A DNA stretch of 64,000 nucleotides from Mycobacterium sp. 852002-51163_SCH5372311 (GCF_001667115.1 NZ_LZIJ01000078.1:1-64000); one strand, 5' to 3'; shown: positions 26,730 through 35,454, counted from the first letter of the stretch. Notes: generated by a model not told the origin, from the letters alone. Numbers and translations: made by a program.

Positions 26730-27293
26730 ATGACCGCCGACACCGACCTCACTCTGCTGCGCCGCGACGTCCAATACCTACTCGATCGGACGGCAATCCT
26801 CGACTGCATTGCGCGCCACGCGCGGGGGTGCGATCGCCATGACGTGGACCTCATCAGTTCGGCCTACCACAATGACGGCGTGGACGAGCATGGCTTTGCC
26901 GTCAACTCGGGACCAGATTATGGGAAGTGGGCCAACAAGACTCACGCCCAGACTTCCCTCGTGCATACCCACAACATCACCACACACTCCTGCGAAATCG
27001 AGGGCGACACCGCCCATGCCGAGAGCTATGCCATCGTCGTGCTCATCGGGTCCGACGGGAGCACCGCGCAGTTCATTACCGGACGCTACTTGGATCGGCT
27101 GGAACGGCGAGACGGTCAGTGGCGCATCGTGGTTCGGCGCTCGACCGTCGAGGGCATGTTCCTGGCCGATGCCCGTGTGTTGCAGTCCAGCTTTTTCAAG
27201 GAGCAGGGTTACGTCGTCGGTACCCGTGACCGGCGCGACTTGTCCTACGTACGACCCTTGACAATTGATGCGCCGGCACCGAACCGCTGGTAG
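26730..27293 (+). CDS. SnoaL-like (NTF2 superfamily) protein
   Basis: The 187-residue protein has the SnoaL_4 pattern: a helical start LLDRTAILDCIARHARGCDR, HDVDLISSAYHNDGVDEHG, then TTHSCEIEGDTAHAESYAIV and RYLDRLERRDGQWRI. This cone fold serves as cyclase, isomerase, hydratase or non-catalytic partner; in degraders of cyclic compounds, members often act as ring hydroxylase partners or dehydratases. The start at 26730 is chosen because AGGAG lies 4 bases before it; ATG 26715 is an alternative. It is divergent from the TetR gene. Confidence 0.82.
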   Translation: MTADTDLTLLRRDVQYLLDRTAILDCIARHARGCDRHDVDLISSAYHNDGVDEHGFAVNSGPDYGKWANKTHAQTSLVHTHNITTHSCEIEGDTAHAESYAIVVLIGSDGSTAQFITGRYLDRLERRDGQWRIVVRRSTVEGMFLADARVLQSSFFKEQGYVVGTRDRRDLSYVRPLTIDAPAPNRW

Positions 27294-27320
27294 GTGGCGA
27301 CACGTTGTGACGGCCGGTCT

Positions 27321-28091
27321 TCAGACGCCCGCCGGGCCGGGAGCGCCGTGCATATACAGCGTCTGTCCCGAACAAAAGCTCGAAGCATCGGATGCGAAAA
27401 ATAGTACTCCGTAGCCGATTTCGTCGGGCTCACCGAGGCGCCCCACGCCGTTGGTCATAGCGACCGCCTCGGGGTCGACGCCATGGCGGGCAGCATCGTC
27501 CATCAGAGTGGCGGCTCGCACAGCTCCTACAGCGATCGCATTGACGCGGATGCCCCGGCGTCCCCACGCGGCCGCCATCGACCCGGTCAGATTGTTGACG
27601 GCGGCCTTAGCCGCACCATAGGGCGCGGCCTGCGGCATCGCCAGCAGACTTGCTCCGGACGAGATGTTGACGATCGCGCCCTTGCCCTGCTCAAGCATCG
27701 GCTTCACCGCTGCACGCGATAGATGCCAGACGGCACCGAAATTCAGGGCCAGCGTGCGTTCGAAGTCATCGTCGGACCACTTCGATATCGACTTTGTTTC
27801 CGCACCGCCTGCGCAGTTCACCAGAATGTCAACCCGGCCAAACTCCTGCAGCGTTGCGTCGATGAGCTTCCGGCACTCCTTGGCAGAGGTGACGTCTGTG
27901 GATACCGCTAGCGCCCGTCGTCCGAGCGCGTGGGCCTCCTTCGCAGTGGATTCAAGCGGGTCGGGACGTCGACCCGCGAGCACCACGTCGGCTCCGTGCT
28001 CGGCAAGCACCAATGCCGAGCCTCGACCAATTCCGGTGCCACCACCCGTGATCACAGCCACTCGCCCTTCGAGGGAGAACCGATCGTTCAC
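27321..28091 (-). CDS. Short-chain dehydrogenase
   Basis: The 256-residue SDR has TGGGTGIGRG, VLAGRRPDPLES (NADP-type Arg), VNCAGGAETKS, Ser in VNISSGASLL, YGAAK and a C-terminal GQTLYMHGAPGPAGV. It resembles enoyl-CoA reductase-like or FabG-like SDRs. It is divergent from a P450 gene; the short gap between them holds two good operator sites, including the perfect palindrome. Confidence 0.86.
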   Translation of the reverse strand: MNDRFSLEGRVAVITGGGTGIGRGSALVLAEHGADVVLAGRRPDPLESTAKEAHALGRRALAVSTDVTSAKECRKLIDATLQEFGRVDILVNCAGGAETKSISKWSDDDFERTLALNFGAVWHLSRAAVKPMLEQGKGAIVNISSGASLLAMPQAAPYGAAKAAVNNLTGSMAAAWGRRGIRVNAIAVGAVRAATLMDDAARHGVDPEAVAMTNGVGRLGEPDEIGYGVLFFASDASSFCSGQTLYMHGAPGPAGV

Positions 28092-28117
28092 TGACTACTC
28101 CTCCGTTGATGGCACGC

Positions 28118-28133
28118 CTGTACGATCGTACAG
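28118..28133. promoter_or_regulatory. CTRTAC-N4-GTAYAG operator, site 4 (perfect palindrome)
   Basis: CTGTACGATCGTACAG is a perfect 16-base palindrome, the best copy of the element, between the divergent SDR and P450 genes. Confidence 0.7.
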
Positions 28134-28139
28134 CATATG

Positions 28140-28155
28140 CTGTATGGTCGTACAG
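28140..28155. promoter_or_regulatory. CTRTAC-N4-GTAYAG operator, site 5
   Basis: CTGTATGGTCGTACAG begins 22 bases (two helical turns) from site 4, so two dimers could bind on one DNA face. Its place, just 20 bases before the P450 start, shows that upstream in-frame codons are not the start. Confidence 0.65.
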
Positions 28156-28174
28156 TAACGCGCGAGGAGGGACG

Positions 28175-29365
28175 TTGAGGCAGGATCTGTATTACGACCC
28201 TTGGGATGTGGAAATTGATCTCGACCCGTACCCGGTATACCGACGACTACGCGATGAGGCCCCGCTCTACTACAACGAACGTCATGACTTCTGGGCAGTG
28301 AGCCGATACGCGGATGTCGTGGCGGCTCTCAAGGATTCAACCAGGCTGAGTTCGGCCAAGGGTGACATCCTCGAGGTGGTGAAGACCGATCCGGTGATGC
28401 CGCCGGGAGTTTTCATCAATGAAGACCCGCCAGTACACACGATTCATCGCGCATTGGTGTCGCGGGCCTTCATGCCGAAGAAGATGCGGACATTAGCGGA
28501 GAAGGTGCGCGCCTTCTGCGCAGCTTGCCTCGATCCCCTGGCCGACGGAGAGAGCTTCGACTTCGTGCTGGACTTAGGACGCGAGCTGCCGATGCGCACC
28601 ATCGGCATGCTCGCCGGAATCCCGGACGCCGACCAACCTTCGGTGCGGACCCGGGCGCACCGCGTCCTGCAAAACGAGCCAGGTAAACCTCTGCCGGTGG
28701 ACAAGAACCACTACTTCGACGGTGACATGTTCGCCGACTACGTTGCATGGCGCGAGAAGAATCCGTCTGACGACCTGATCACCGAACTGCTCAACGTCGA
28801 ATTCGAGGACGAGACCGGCAAGAGGCGCCACCTGACGAAACAGGAACTGTTGATCTTCCTGGCCGTAGTCGCAGGTGCAGGAGTCGAAACCACGGGCCGG
28901 CTATTCGGCTGGATGGGCAAGGTCTTGGCCGAGCACCCCGACCAGCGCAAGGAACTCGTCGACGACAACTCCCTAATCCCGGTTGCGATCGAAGAGCTTC
29001 TCCGATTCGAACCGCCCGGACCACATGTCGCTCGATACGTCGCCGCCGAAGATGTCCAGTTCCAGGATCAGACCCTTCCGGCCGGCGGCGCATTGCTCGT
29101 CATGCTGGCCTCAGCCAATCGTGACGAGCGCCATTTCCAGGTGCCCGATCGGTTTGACATTCATCGCAAACCTGGTGGGCATCTGACCTTCGGCCGCGGA
29201 GCCCACTTCTGCGTCGGCGCTCCGCTGGCCCGGCTGGAAGGCCGGGTAGCGCTCGAAGAGGTGCTCAAGCGATTCCCGGAGTGGCAGGTAGATCTCAGCA
29301 GTGCCCAGCGGTCACGCACATCCACCGTGCGCGGTTGGGACAGGATGCCGGCGAAAGTCGGCTAA
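28175..29365 (+). CDS. Cytochrome P450 (TTG start)
   Basis: The 396-residue P450 has the I-helix VAGAGVETTGRLFGW, ExxR helix EELLRFEPP and haem loop FGRGAHFCVGAPLARLE. The start is TTG at 28175, set by the strong ribosome site GAGGAGG 5 bases upstream; in-frame codons back to 28106 would put both operator sites inside the gene. It is divergent from an SDR and belongs to the block governed by the TetR at 25920. It shares the general TDPVMPPGVFINEDPPVHT style of mycobacterial and rhodococcal P450s acting on cyclic or terpenoid compounds. Confidence 0.9.
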   Translation: MRQDLYYDPWDVEIDLDPYPVYRRLRDEAPLYYNERHDFWAVSRYADVVAALKDSTRLSSAKGDILEVVKTDPVMPPGVFINEDPPVHTIHRALVSRAFMPKKMRTLAEKVRAFCAACLDPLADGESFDFVLDLGRELPMRTIGMLAGIPDADQPSVRTRAHRVLQNEPGKPLPVDKNHYFDGDMFADYVAWREKNPSDDLITELLNVEFEDETGKRRHLTKQELLIFLAVVAGAGVETTGRLFGWMGKVLAEHPDQRKELVDDNSLIPVAIEELLRFEPPGPHVARYVAAEDVQFQDQTLPAGGALLVMLASANRDERHFQVPDRFDIHRKPGGHLTFGRGAHFCVGAPLARLEGRVALEEVLKRFPEWQVDLSSAQRSRTSTVRGWDRMPAKVG

Positions 29366-29411
29366 TAGCGACGAGGCTCACGAGCCGACTGCACCTCAAG
29401 TCCAAACAGCC

Positions 29412-29473
29412 CGCGAGCGTGCGTGTTTGTACACGACACGCCGTGCTGGCACGGCATTTTGCGCACGCTCGCG
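29412..29473. terminator. 62-base palindromic repeat, copy 2 (convergent gap)
   Basis: It has the same 12-base arms and the same 62-base length as the copy at 23079, and shares the opening TGTTTGTACACGACACGCCG. It again lies between two convergent gene ends (29365 and 29477). Confidence 0.7.
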
Positions 29474-29476
29474 GCG

Positions 29477-30526
29477 TTAGTCGGCGCCGCGGTACGCCGC
29501 GACGATCGGCTCGAGCTCGTCCGGTGTCGCGCCATGCATGATCACCGCGTCGGCGCCATACTGAAACTCACGCCGGATGCGTTCCACGCACTGCTGCGCC
29601 GGTCCGGTCGCCGACGGCTCCAGCCACTCGTCGGGAATCAGGGTCGCGATGTGCTCGATCTGTTCCGGCGTGGCCTTGTGATCGATGCCGCCGGCGATCG
29701 ACGTCACCACGGAGTCTTCCCGGAACCGTTGCAGGACAGCGGGATCCCAACCGTTGGTCTGCACCATCAGGTCGCCGTACCCCTGCAGATAAGTGGCCAG
29801 CCGCGCGACGGTCTTCTTCAGTCGCAGCTGCTCCGGAAGATGGTCGCCGACGGTAGCGAAGCACGACCACACCCGCACGCTGTCCGGGTCGCGGCCGGCT
29901 TTCTCCGCGGCGGTCTTGACGGTTTCGACGCAGCGCCGCAATGTGTCTGGCGCGAAGTAGGTATGCAGTATCACGTCGTCGAACACCCGGCCGCCAAGCG
30001 CCAGCGTGTTCGGCCCGAAAGCCACCAGTGCCAGACGAATGTCTTCGTTGAAGTCCCGGTCCAGGAACAGAACCGGGTATTTGCCCATCGGGCCGTCGTG
30101 ATTGAAGATCACCTCGCCGTGCCAGAGTCGGCGCATCACCTGGGCCCAATCCTCCATCTGGGCGGTCGTCACCGCCGGTATGCCGAACGCCCCGTAGATC
30201 GCCGCGATGCCGCGACCGATGCCCAACGTGAACCGGCCACCGGAGAGCCGGTGCATCGTCGTCGCCCACGACCCGGTGATAAGCGGATGACGGGTGTTGT
30301 GATTGGTTGCGGCAGTGGCGATCTGCATCCGGCTGGTAACCGCGCACGCCGCGCCGACCAGAGAGGACGCTTCCTTGACGTTCCACCGCTCGGAGATGAA
30401 CGCGGTGCCGAACCCCAGCTCCTCACCGCGACGAGCCTCGTCCATCAACCTCGCCGGACCCTCCCCGCCGGCACCGGCCAGCAGGTAGTAGCCCAACTCG
30501 TCGAGCGTGCGATCGCTCAATTCCAA
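29477..30526 (-). CDS. LLM-class F420-dependent oxidoreductase
   Basis: The 349-residue luciferase-like protein has RRGEELGFGTAFISERWNVK, SRMQIATAATNHNTRHPLIT and the LLM signature GGRFTLGIGRGIAAIYGAFG. It resembles the TIGR03857 type of mycobacterial F420 enzymes. The start overlaps the end of the small SnoaL-like gene by 10 bases, so it is third after the alpha/beta-hydrolase and SnoaL-like genes and, further up, a Baeyer-Villiger enzyme. Probable role is redox chemistry on a cyclic ketone, ester or enone in the same route. Confidence 0.87.
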   Translation of the reverse strand: MELSDRTLDELGYYLLAGAGGEGPARLMDEARRGEELGFGTAFISERWNVKEASSLVGAACAVTSRMQIATAATNHNTRHPLITGSWATTMHRLSGGRFTLGIGRGIAAIYGAFGIPAVTTAQMEDWAQVMRRLWHGEVIFNHDGPMGKYPVLFLDRDFNEDIRLALVAFGPNTLALGGRVFDDVILHTYFAPDTLRRCVETVKTAAEKAGRDPDSVRVWSCFATVGDHLPEQLRLKKTVARLATYLQGYGDLMVQTNGWDPAVLQRFREDSVVTSIAGGIDHKATPEQIEHIATLIPDEWLEPSATGPAQQCVERIRREFQYGADAVIMHGATPDELEPIVAAYRGAD

Positions 30527-30897
30527 ACTCCTTGCTTGTAGCCGCAGTTCCAGACTTCGGTGATCTTGCCATCCACGACGCGGAACACCTCGATGCTGGC
30601 GACATTGGTCTTGGTGCCGTCGCTGGTGGTCATGGTCGAGTCGTAGACAATCGCGACGTGCTCACCGTCGTCACCGTCGATCACGATGTTCAGATCGAAG
30701 CGCAGCGAGTCGAAGAGGTTCCACACGTCCGCTACCCGCTGGACCGCCTGGGCATGAGTTAGCGTGTGCGCCTCGCCGACCTCGTGCCGGATTACGGTGT
30801 CAGCGAACAACTCCCGGGCCAGGTCCAGATTGCGTTCATTCCAGACCACCAGGTTGTACAGCTCGACCACTTCGCGCGCTGTCCACGTGGCTGTCAT
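30517..30897 (-). CDS. SnoaL-like / NTF2 superfamily protein
   Basis: The 126-residue single NTF2-like cone domain reads REVVELYNLVVWNERNLDLA, a central VGEAHTLTHAQAVQRVADVW, then FDLNIVIDGDDGEHVAIVYD and a C-terminal VFRVVDGKITEVWNCG. Members of this type act as small hydrolases, isomerases (ketosteroid isomerase-like) or dehydratases. It overlaps both neighbours (TAATG with the hydrolase upstream, 10 bases with the LLM enzyme downstream), so the three are co-translated. Confidence 0.83.
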   Translation of the reverse strand: MTATWTAREVVELYNLVVWNERNLDLARELFADTVIRHEVGEAHTLTHAQAVQRVADVWNLFDSLRFDLNIVIDGDDGEHVAIVYDSTMTTSDGTKTNVASIEVFRVVDGKITEVWNCGYKQGVWN

Positions 30898-32039
30898 TAC
30901 ACCCCTTCCTCCTGAGCGACCCGCCGCAAGAACCGCTCCGTGACCTTCAGTACGCGCCGGGAGAACACGTGACCGACATGACCACCGTCGTACCAGTACA
31001 GCTCGCCGCCGATGCGCTCGTGCAGCGCGATCGCGGGTTCGCGCATCGCCATCCGGTCATGCCACGCCCCGACGATCAGCCGGCGATGCGGCGGCGGCGC
31101 CGGGTCCACCTGCAGGGGATCGATCACCGAAGTCAGTTTCGAGACCACTGAGGACTCGAGCAGCTCCCGGTACCCATCGCGAGATGCCCCCCAGCGACTC
31201 AGGTGCCGCGCGATCATCGCGTTGAGCCCCAGTATCGGCGTATACAGCGCAACGGCGTCGACCTCGCGCTCCAAGTGCGAGACCAGCGCGGCCACCGGGG
31301 TGCCCATCGAAATGCCGGCCACCACAACGGCAGTCGCCCGCGGCCGTATCCATCGCACGACGGCGCGGACCTCGGACACCGCCCGCATCATGCCCGCGAC
31401 ATTGCCCAGCGGATCCATATCCGGATAGCGCGGCCACTGGCCACGCCGACTTCCGTGGCCCGGCTGTATGGGCAGCGCGACGTTGTATCCCAGACCGTGA
31501 TGGAGACGTCCGATTCGACTGAGCAGCAGGTCTTCTGGACCGCCCTGACCGGCGCCATGCACCCATACCAGCCACGGCCGCGGGCCGTCCAGGTGCCGGC
31601 ACAGGTGCACCACCGCCCGCGCCGGTCCACCGAGGCGTTCGGCTTCCAGCGTCTCCGGGAGTGCCGGGTCATGGTCGAACGTCATCCGTTCGTACGCCAG
31701 CCCCGGCCCCAAACCGGGAACGCGGCGCCGTCTCACCGAGCGCACCCGCAACGGCTCCGGATCGCGGTGTGCGCCGTCGATGCCCAGTGCCGCCAACTCC
31801 TCGGCCGCCGCCGCGCACTCATGCAGCGGCCGCAACGCGACGGGCCGCCCGCCCAGCACCGAAAAGCCGGTCAGCACAAGCTCGTCCAGCATGACCTCAC
31901 CGAACTGACGCACGCCGCGCGGCGATGCCGCAACCCACCCGGTTGATTCGTTGAGACCTGCCAGCGTGCGCGGCACCACCCGGGCCATCTCGCGGCCCAG
32001 ATCGCGCGCGATGCGCGGACCTCTGGTTATCCACGACAT
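30897..32039 (-). CDS. Alpha/beta-hydrolase
   Basis: The 380-residue protein has a 130-residue N-terminal extension before the hydrolase core. The core shows WLVWVHGAGQGGPEDLL (oxyanion region), IQPGHGSRRGQWPRYP, the nucleophile elbow VVAGISMGTPVAAL, the acid in VGAWHDRMA and the His in GGHVGHVF, so the triad is intact. It lies 10 bases behind the Baeyer-Villiger-type enzyme, which makes an esterase or lactonase acting on its product the natural guess. No signal peptide is seen. Confidence 0.84.
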   Translation of the reverse strand: MSWITRGPRIARDLGREMARVVPRTLAGLNESTGWVAASPRGVRQFGEVMLDELVLTGFSVLGGRPVALRPLHECAAAAEELAALGIDGAHRDPEPLRVRSVRRRRVPGLGPGLAYERMTFDHDPALPETLEAERLGGPARAVVHLCRHLDGPRPWLVWVHGAGQGGPEDLLLSRIGRLHHGLGYNVALPIQPGHGSRRGQWPRYPDMDPLGNVAGMMRAVSEVRAVVRWIRPRATAVVVAGISMGTPVAALVSHLEREVDAVALYTPILGLNAMIARHLSRWGASRDGYRELLESSVVSKLTSVIDPLQVDPAPPPHRRLIVGAWHDRMAMREPAIALHERIGGELYWYDGGHVGHVFSRRVLKVTERFLRRVAQEEGV

Positions 32040-32049
32040 TCCTTCTCCC

Positions 32050-33669
32050 CTATGCCAACTTGAAGCCTATGTAGCCGCCCGAGGCGATTTCGTCGCAGCG
32101 GCGCCGGTATTCGGGTATGCCGCCGGTATAGCCCATGTACATCCGTTTCTTGCCGGGCACATTGCCGCCGTTGTACCAAGAGTTGCAGCTCGGATGTACC
32201 AGCACCGTCTGCGCGACGAGCGCGGTGGCGTGGTCGATCCACTCCTGCTGAGCGGACGCCAGCGCCTCGATCGTGCGGATTCCGTTGTCCCGCAGATACG
32301 CGATGCAGTCGCCGATCCACTCCACATGCTGCTCGAGCGCGGCGACGAAATTGGTGGCGGCGCTGGGGCTGCCCGGGCCCTGGATGGTGAACAGGTTCGG
32401 GAAGCCGGCGACCGCCAGCCCGAGATAGGACAACGGACCAACGCCTGCCCAGAACTCGCCGAGGGATATGCCGTCACGCCCGCGGATGTCGATGCGGCTC
32501 AGCGCGCCGGTCATGGCGTCGAATCCGGTGGCGTAGACGATGACGTCGAGCTCGTAAAGCCCGCTCTCGGTTCGGATGCCTGCCGGTGTCACCTCGCGGA
32601 TCGGAGCCTTGCGCAGGTCGACGAGCGTGACGTTGTCACGGTTGAACGTCTCGTAGTAACCCTGGTCGATGATGGGGCGCTTGCACGCGAAAGGATGGTC
32701 GGGCACCAATGCCGCAGCCGTCTCGGGGTCGTCGACGATCTGGGCCACCGCCTCGCCGTACAGCTCGGCGGCCATCCGGTTGGCCTCGATGTCGAAGAAG
32801 ACGTCGCTCCAATTCAGCGCACCGAGCACCCCGTGCTCCTCTATGGCACGCAGCCGCTCTTCCCGCGACGCCGTCTTCAGCGGCGGCCGGCCGAGCATCT
32901 CGAGCAGCACGGAGAATGCGCTCAACCGCGCCGCGCCAATCGGGTGTGCACGCTGGGCAGCTCGGATCTCGCGGTAGCGGGACTTCACTTCGTCCAGCTC
33001 GCCCGGCTCGAACGACCGCACCACCCAGGGCAGGGTGTATGCCGGCGAACGCTGAAACACACAGAGCTGCAAAGCTTCCCGAGCTACCACAGGTATCAGT
33101 TGAACACCGGTCGACCCGGTTCCGATGACGCCCACCCGCTTTGCGGCGAGATCCACGCCCTGCTTCGGCCAGCGGCTGGTGAACAATGACGTTCCGGCGA
33201 AGGTGCTCATCCCGGGAATGTCGGGTTCCAGCGGCACGGACAGGATTCCCGACGCGGCAACCACGAAGGACGCGGTGACGAGGTCCCCGCTCTCGGTCCG
33301 CACCTCCCATCGGGCGGCGTCCTCGTCGAAGGCCATCGCGACGACCTTGGTCCCGAACTGGATGTCGCGGCGAAGGTCGAGGCGGTCGGCGACGAAGTTC
33401 AGATATGCCTCGACCTCAGGTTGGGCGGGCATCGTCTCGGTCCAAACCCATTCCTGCTGAATCTCTTCGGAGAAGCTGTAGGAGTACTCGATGCTCTCGA
33501 TGTCGCATCGGGCACCCGGGTAACGGTTGAACAGCCAGGTGCCGCCGACGTTTTCGGCCATCTCCAGCACCCTGGCCCGGACCCCGAGTTGCCGCAGCCG
33601 ATGCAGCATGTACAGGCCGGAGAATCCGGCGCCGATCACCAGCGCGTCGAAGTCGGGCTCAGGAGCCAC
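32050..33669 (-). CDS. Flavin monooxygenase, Baeyer-Villiger type with altered fingerprint
   Basis: The 539-residue class B flavoprotein has an FAD fold (ALVIGAGFSGLYMLHRLR), GGTWLFNRYPGARCDIESIE, the NADP fold VGVIGTGSTGVQLIPVVA and VYATGFDAMTG. The Baeyer-Villiger fingerprint FxGxxxHxxxWP reads FAGTSLFTSRWP, with Phe in place of the His. The GTG at 33667-33669 is chosen: GGAGAGGG precedes it and the Rossmann motif follows at once; longer frames lack a ribosome site. It would insert oxygen into a ketone, feeding the hydrolase downstream. It is first in the operon BVMO-hydrolase-SnoaL-LLM and divergent from a Rieske oxygenase. Confidence 0.87.
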   Translation of the reverse strand: MAPEPDFDALVIGAGFSGLYMLHRLRQLGVRARVLEMAENVGGTWLFNRYPGARCDIESIEYSYSFSEEIQQEWVWTETMPAQPEVEAYLNFVADRLDLRRDIQFGTKVVAMAFDEDAARWEVRTESGDLVTASFVVAASGILSVPLEPDIPGMSTFAGTSLFTSRWPKQGVDLAAKRVGVIGTGSTGVQLIPVVAREALQLCVFQRSPAYTLPWVVRSFEPGELDEVKSRYREIRAAQRAHPIGAARLSAFSVLLEMLGRPPLKTASREERLRAIEEHGVLGALNWSDVFFDIEANRMAAELYGEAVAQIVDDPETAAALVPDHPFACKRPIIDQGYYETFNRDNVTLVDLRKAPIREVTPAGIRTESGLYELDVIVYATGFDAMTGALSRIDIRGRDGISLGEFWAGVGPLSYLGLAVAGFPNLFTIQGPGSPSAATNFVAALEQHVEWIGDCIAYLRDNGIRTIEALASAQQEWIDHATALVAQTVLVHPSCNSWYNGGNVPGKKRMYMGYTGGIPEYRRRCDEIASGGYIGFKLA

Positions 33670-33788
33670 CGCACACCCTCTCCAATGGGTTGGGCCGGCC
33701 CGTCTGCCGCCCTCCCGCTGGCGGTGGCCCCACGTGTTCCCCACTCATACAGCTCCTTGCGGTAGGGTGGACGTCCAGCTGAAATCTA

Positions 33789-33807
33789 TACTGTAACGGA
33801 TTTAGTA
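33789..33807. promoter_or_regulatory. 19-bp regulon element, BVMO/Rieske divergent promoter
   Basis: TACTGTAACGGATTTAGTA lies in the divergent gap, 26 bases from the Rieske start. The left half is identical to the best copy at 37884; the right half is weaker. Confidence 0.55.
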
Positions 33808-33832
33808 TCAGCCTGACGATGGAGGCGGAGCT

Positions 33833-34840
33833 GTGAAAGTCCCGTTCACCTGGAAGGTCACCGGGTGGTTCATGGTCGGGTGGTCGCCCGAATTTCCGGT
33901 CGGCGAGGTCCGGCCGCTGCGGTACTTCGGCGAAGATCTGGTCGCCTACCGGGACGAGTCCGGTGAGCTGCACGTACTGGAAGCACACTGCAAACACCTC
34001 GGCGCGCACATCGGCCATGGCGGCAAGGTCGTCGGCGACTGCGTCCAATGCCCGTTCCACGGGTGGCGCTGGGGACCCGACGGCACCAACCGTTACATTC
34101 CCTATCAGCCGGACCGGCCCAACCGCGCGTTGACCCTGCGCGTGTTCCCGGTCCGAGAGCAATACGACTGCGTATTCGTCTGGCATCATCCCGACGGCAA
34201 GGAACCGCAGTGGCAGATGCCGGACATCTTCCGCAAATTCCCGCAGTTCGAGACCGACCCGGCGGCCTACTACCGGGCATATCCGGAATTCTCCCGGCGA
34301 GCGGAGCGCGAGCCGGTGCATCCACAGATCGTCGCGGAGAACGCTCCCGACAGCGCACATTTCGAGTACGTGCACCACGCCACTGTGACGCCCAGAGTGC
34401 TGGACTGGAAGATCGTCGACCACGAATGGCAGTTCGTCGCGGGGTGGCCCAACGCGCATAGCGACGACCCCGACGATCTCGCGTTGCGATTCCACAGCCT
34501 TTTATTCGGTCTCGGAGGAGCGATCAGCGTCTTCGAAGGCGCGCAGAATCATCGGCTGATTTTCACGTGCACACCGGTCGACGATGAGTGCTCGGACCTG
34601 TTCTATTCGATCTGGTGGCCGCGAACCCCCGGCGACACCGCCGCGGTGCCCGACGGCAAGCTACGCGAACTGATCGAACAGCAATTTCTGTCCACCGTCT
34701 TCGACGATCTGCAAATCTGGCGTTACCAGAAGTACGTGGAGCGTCCGCCGCTGTCCAGGGTCGACGCGAAAGGCTATATGGCGCTGCGTAAGTGGGCGAC
34801 GCAGTTCTACGATGTGCCGCCCGCGGCCGCCACATCATGA
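33833..34840 (+). CDS. Rieske non-haem iron oxygenase, KshA-like
   Basis: The 335-residue protein has the Rieske cluster CKH...CVQCPFHGW near residues 53-75, and a catalytic iron site NAPDSAHFEYVHHA with two His ligands near 175-180 and a likely Asp in FDDLQIW. It resembles the oxygenase of 3-ketosteroid 9-alpha-hydroxylase (KshA) but is shorter. It needs a separate reductase (KshB type), not seen here. GTG at 33833 follows GGAGGCGGAG. Its stop overlaps the next gene (ATGA), and the three plus-strand genes form an operon with a thioesterase. Confidence 0.88.
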   Translation: MKVPFTWKVTGWFMVGWSPEFPVGEVRPLRYFGEDLVAYRDESGELHVLEAHCKHLGAHIGHGGKVVGDCVQCPFHGWRWGPDGTNRYIPYQPDRPNRALTLRVFPVREQYDCVFVWHHPDGKEPQWQMPDIFRKFPQFETDPAAYYRAYPEFSRRAEREPVHPQIVAENAPDSAHFEYVHHATVTPRVLDWKIVDHEWQFVAGWPNAHSDDPDDLALRFHSLLFGLGGAISVFEGAQNHRLIFTCTPVDDECSDLFYSIWWPRTPGDTAAVPDGKLRELIEQQFLSTVFDDLQIWRYQKYVERPPLSRVDAKGYMALRKWATQFYDVPPAAATS

Positions 34841-35454
34841 GCGTGCGACTTGCCGAACTCGCGGCACCCGGACACACCGCCGTCGTCACCCAGGAATGCC
34901 AGGGCGCGGTCATCGGCCCGAATGCCGGGCTGGCGCTGCTGGCGAAGGAAGCCCGCCGCGTCGCCCTGCCCAACATCGTGCGGCTACTGCCGGCGGCGCG
35001 GGCGGCAGGTGTGCATATTGTGCACTGCTTGGTGCAGCGCCGGCCCGACGGGGTCGGATCGAACCACAACGCCAAAATTTTCGCGATCGGAGACGGTGTC
35101 GATATCGCACCAGGGACGCCCGGAGCTGATCTACTGCCCGAATTGGGGCCTGCACCAACCGATCTGGTCCTGAGGAGATGGCACGGCGTCGGGCCGATGG
35201 GCGGTACCGATTTGGATGCGGTGCTGCGAAACCTGGGAGTGTCCACCGTTGTCGTGGTGGGTGTCTCGCTCAACATCGCGATCCCCAATGTCGTGATGGA
35301 CGCGGTCAACGCCGCGTATCGCGTGATCGTGCCGCGTGACGCCGTCGCAGGCGTACCGGCCGAGTACGGTGCTGCGGTGATCGCAAATTCGCTGTCGCTG
35401 CTGGCCACCATCACCACAACCGACGATCTGCTCCAGGCTTGGAAGGCGTTATGA
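34837..35454 (+). CDS. Isochorismatase-like protein with catalytic Cys replaced
   Basis: The 205-residue protein has the isochorismatase/cysteine-hydrolase fold: a first strand TAVVTQECQG, RVALPNIVRLLPAARAAGV, WHGVGPMGGTDLDAVLRNLG and VVVVGVSLNIAIPNVVMDAV. In active members the last motif contains the nucleophile as GVxTNxCV; here the Cys is Ala (LNIAI). The first-strand Asp also appears as Glu and the usual Lys is not evident. Hydrolase activity by the known mechanism is thus unlikely. It is coupled by ATGA overlaps both to the Rieske oxygenase before it and the thioesterase after it. Confidence 0.82.
   Translation: MSVRLAELAAPGHTAVVTQECQGAVIGPNAGLALLAKEARRVALPNIVRLLPAARAAGVHIVHCLVQRRPDGVGSNHNAKIFAIGDGVDIAPGTPGADLLPELGPAPTDLVLRRWHGVGPMGGTDLDAVLRNLGVSTVVVVGVSLNIAIPNVVMDAVNAAYRVIVPRDAVAGVPAEYGAAVIANSLSLLATITTTDDLLQAWKAL

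Noticed and set aside
28106..28174. Upstream in-frame start for the P450 at 28175
   Set aside because: It would place two palindromic operators within the coding region and has no ribosome site, whereas TTG 28175 follows GAGGAGG.
31951..33189. 412-residue open frame antisense to the hydrolase and BVMO genes
   Set aside because: It has no recognisable motifs, and the minus strand carries intact flavoprotein and hydrolase motifs.
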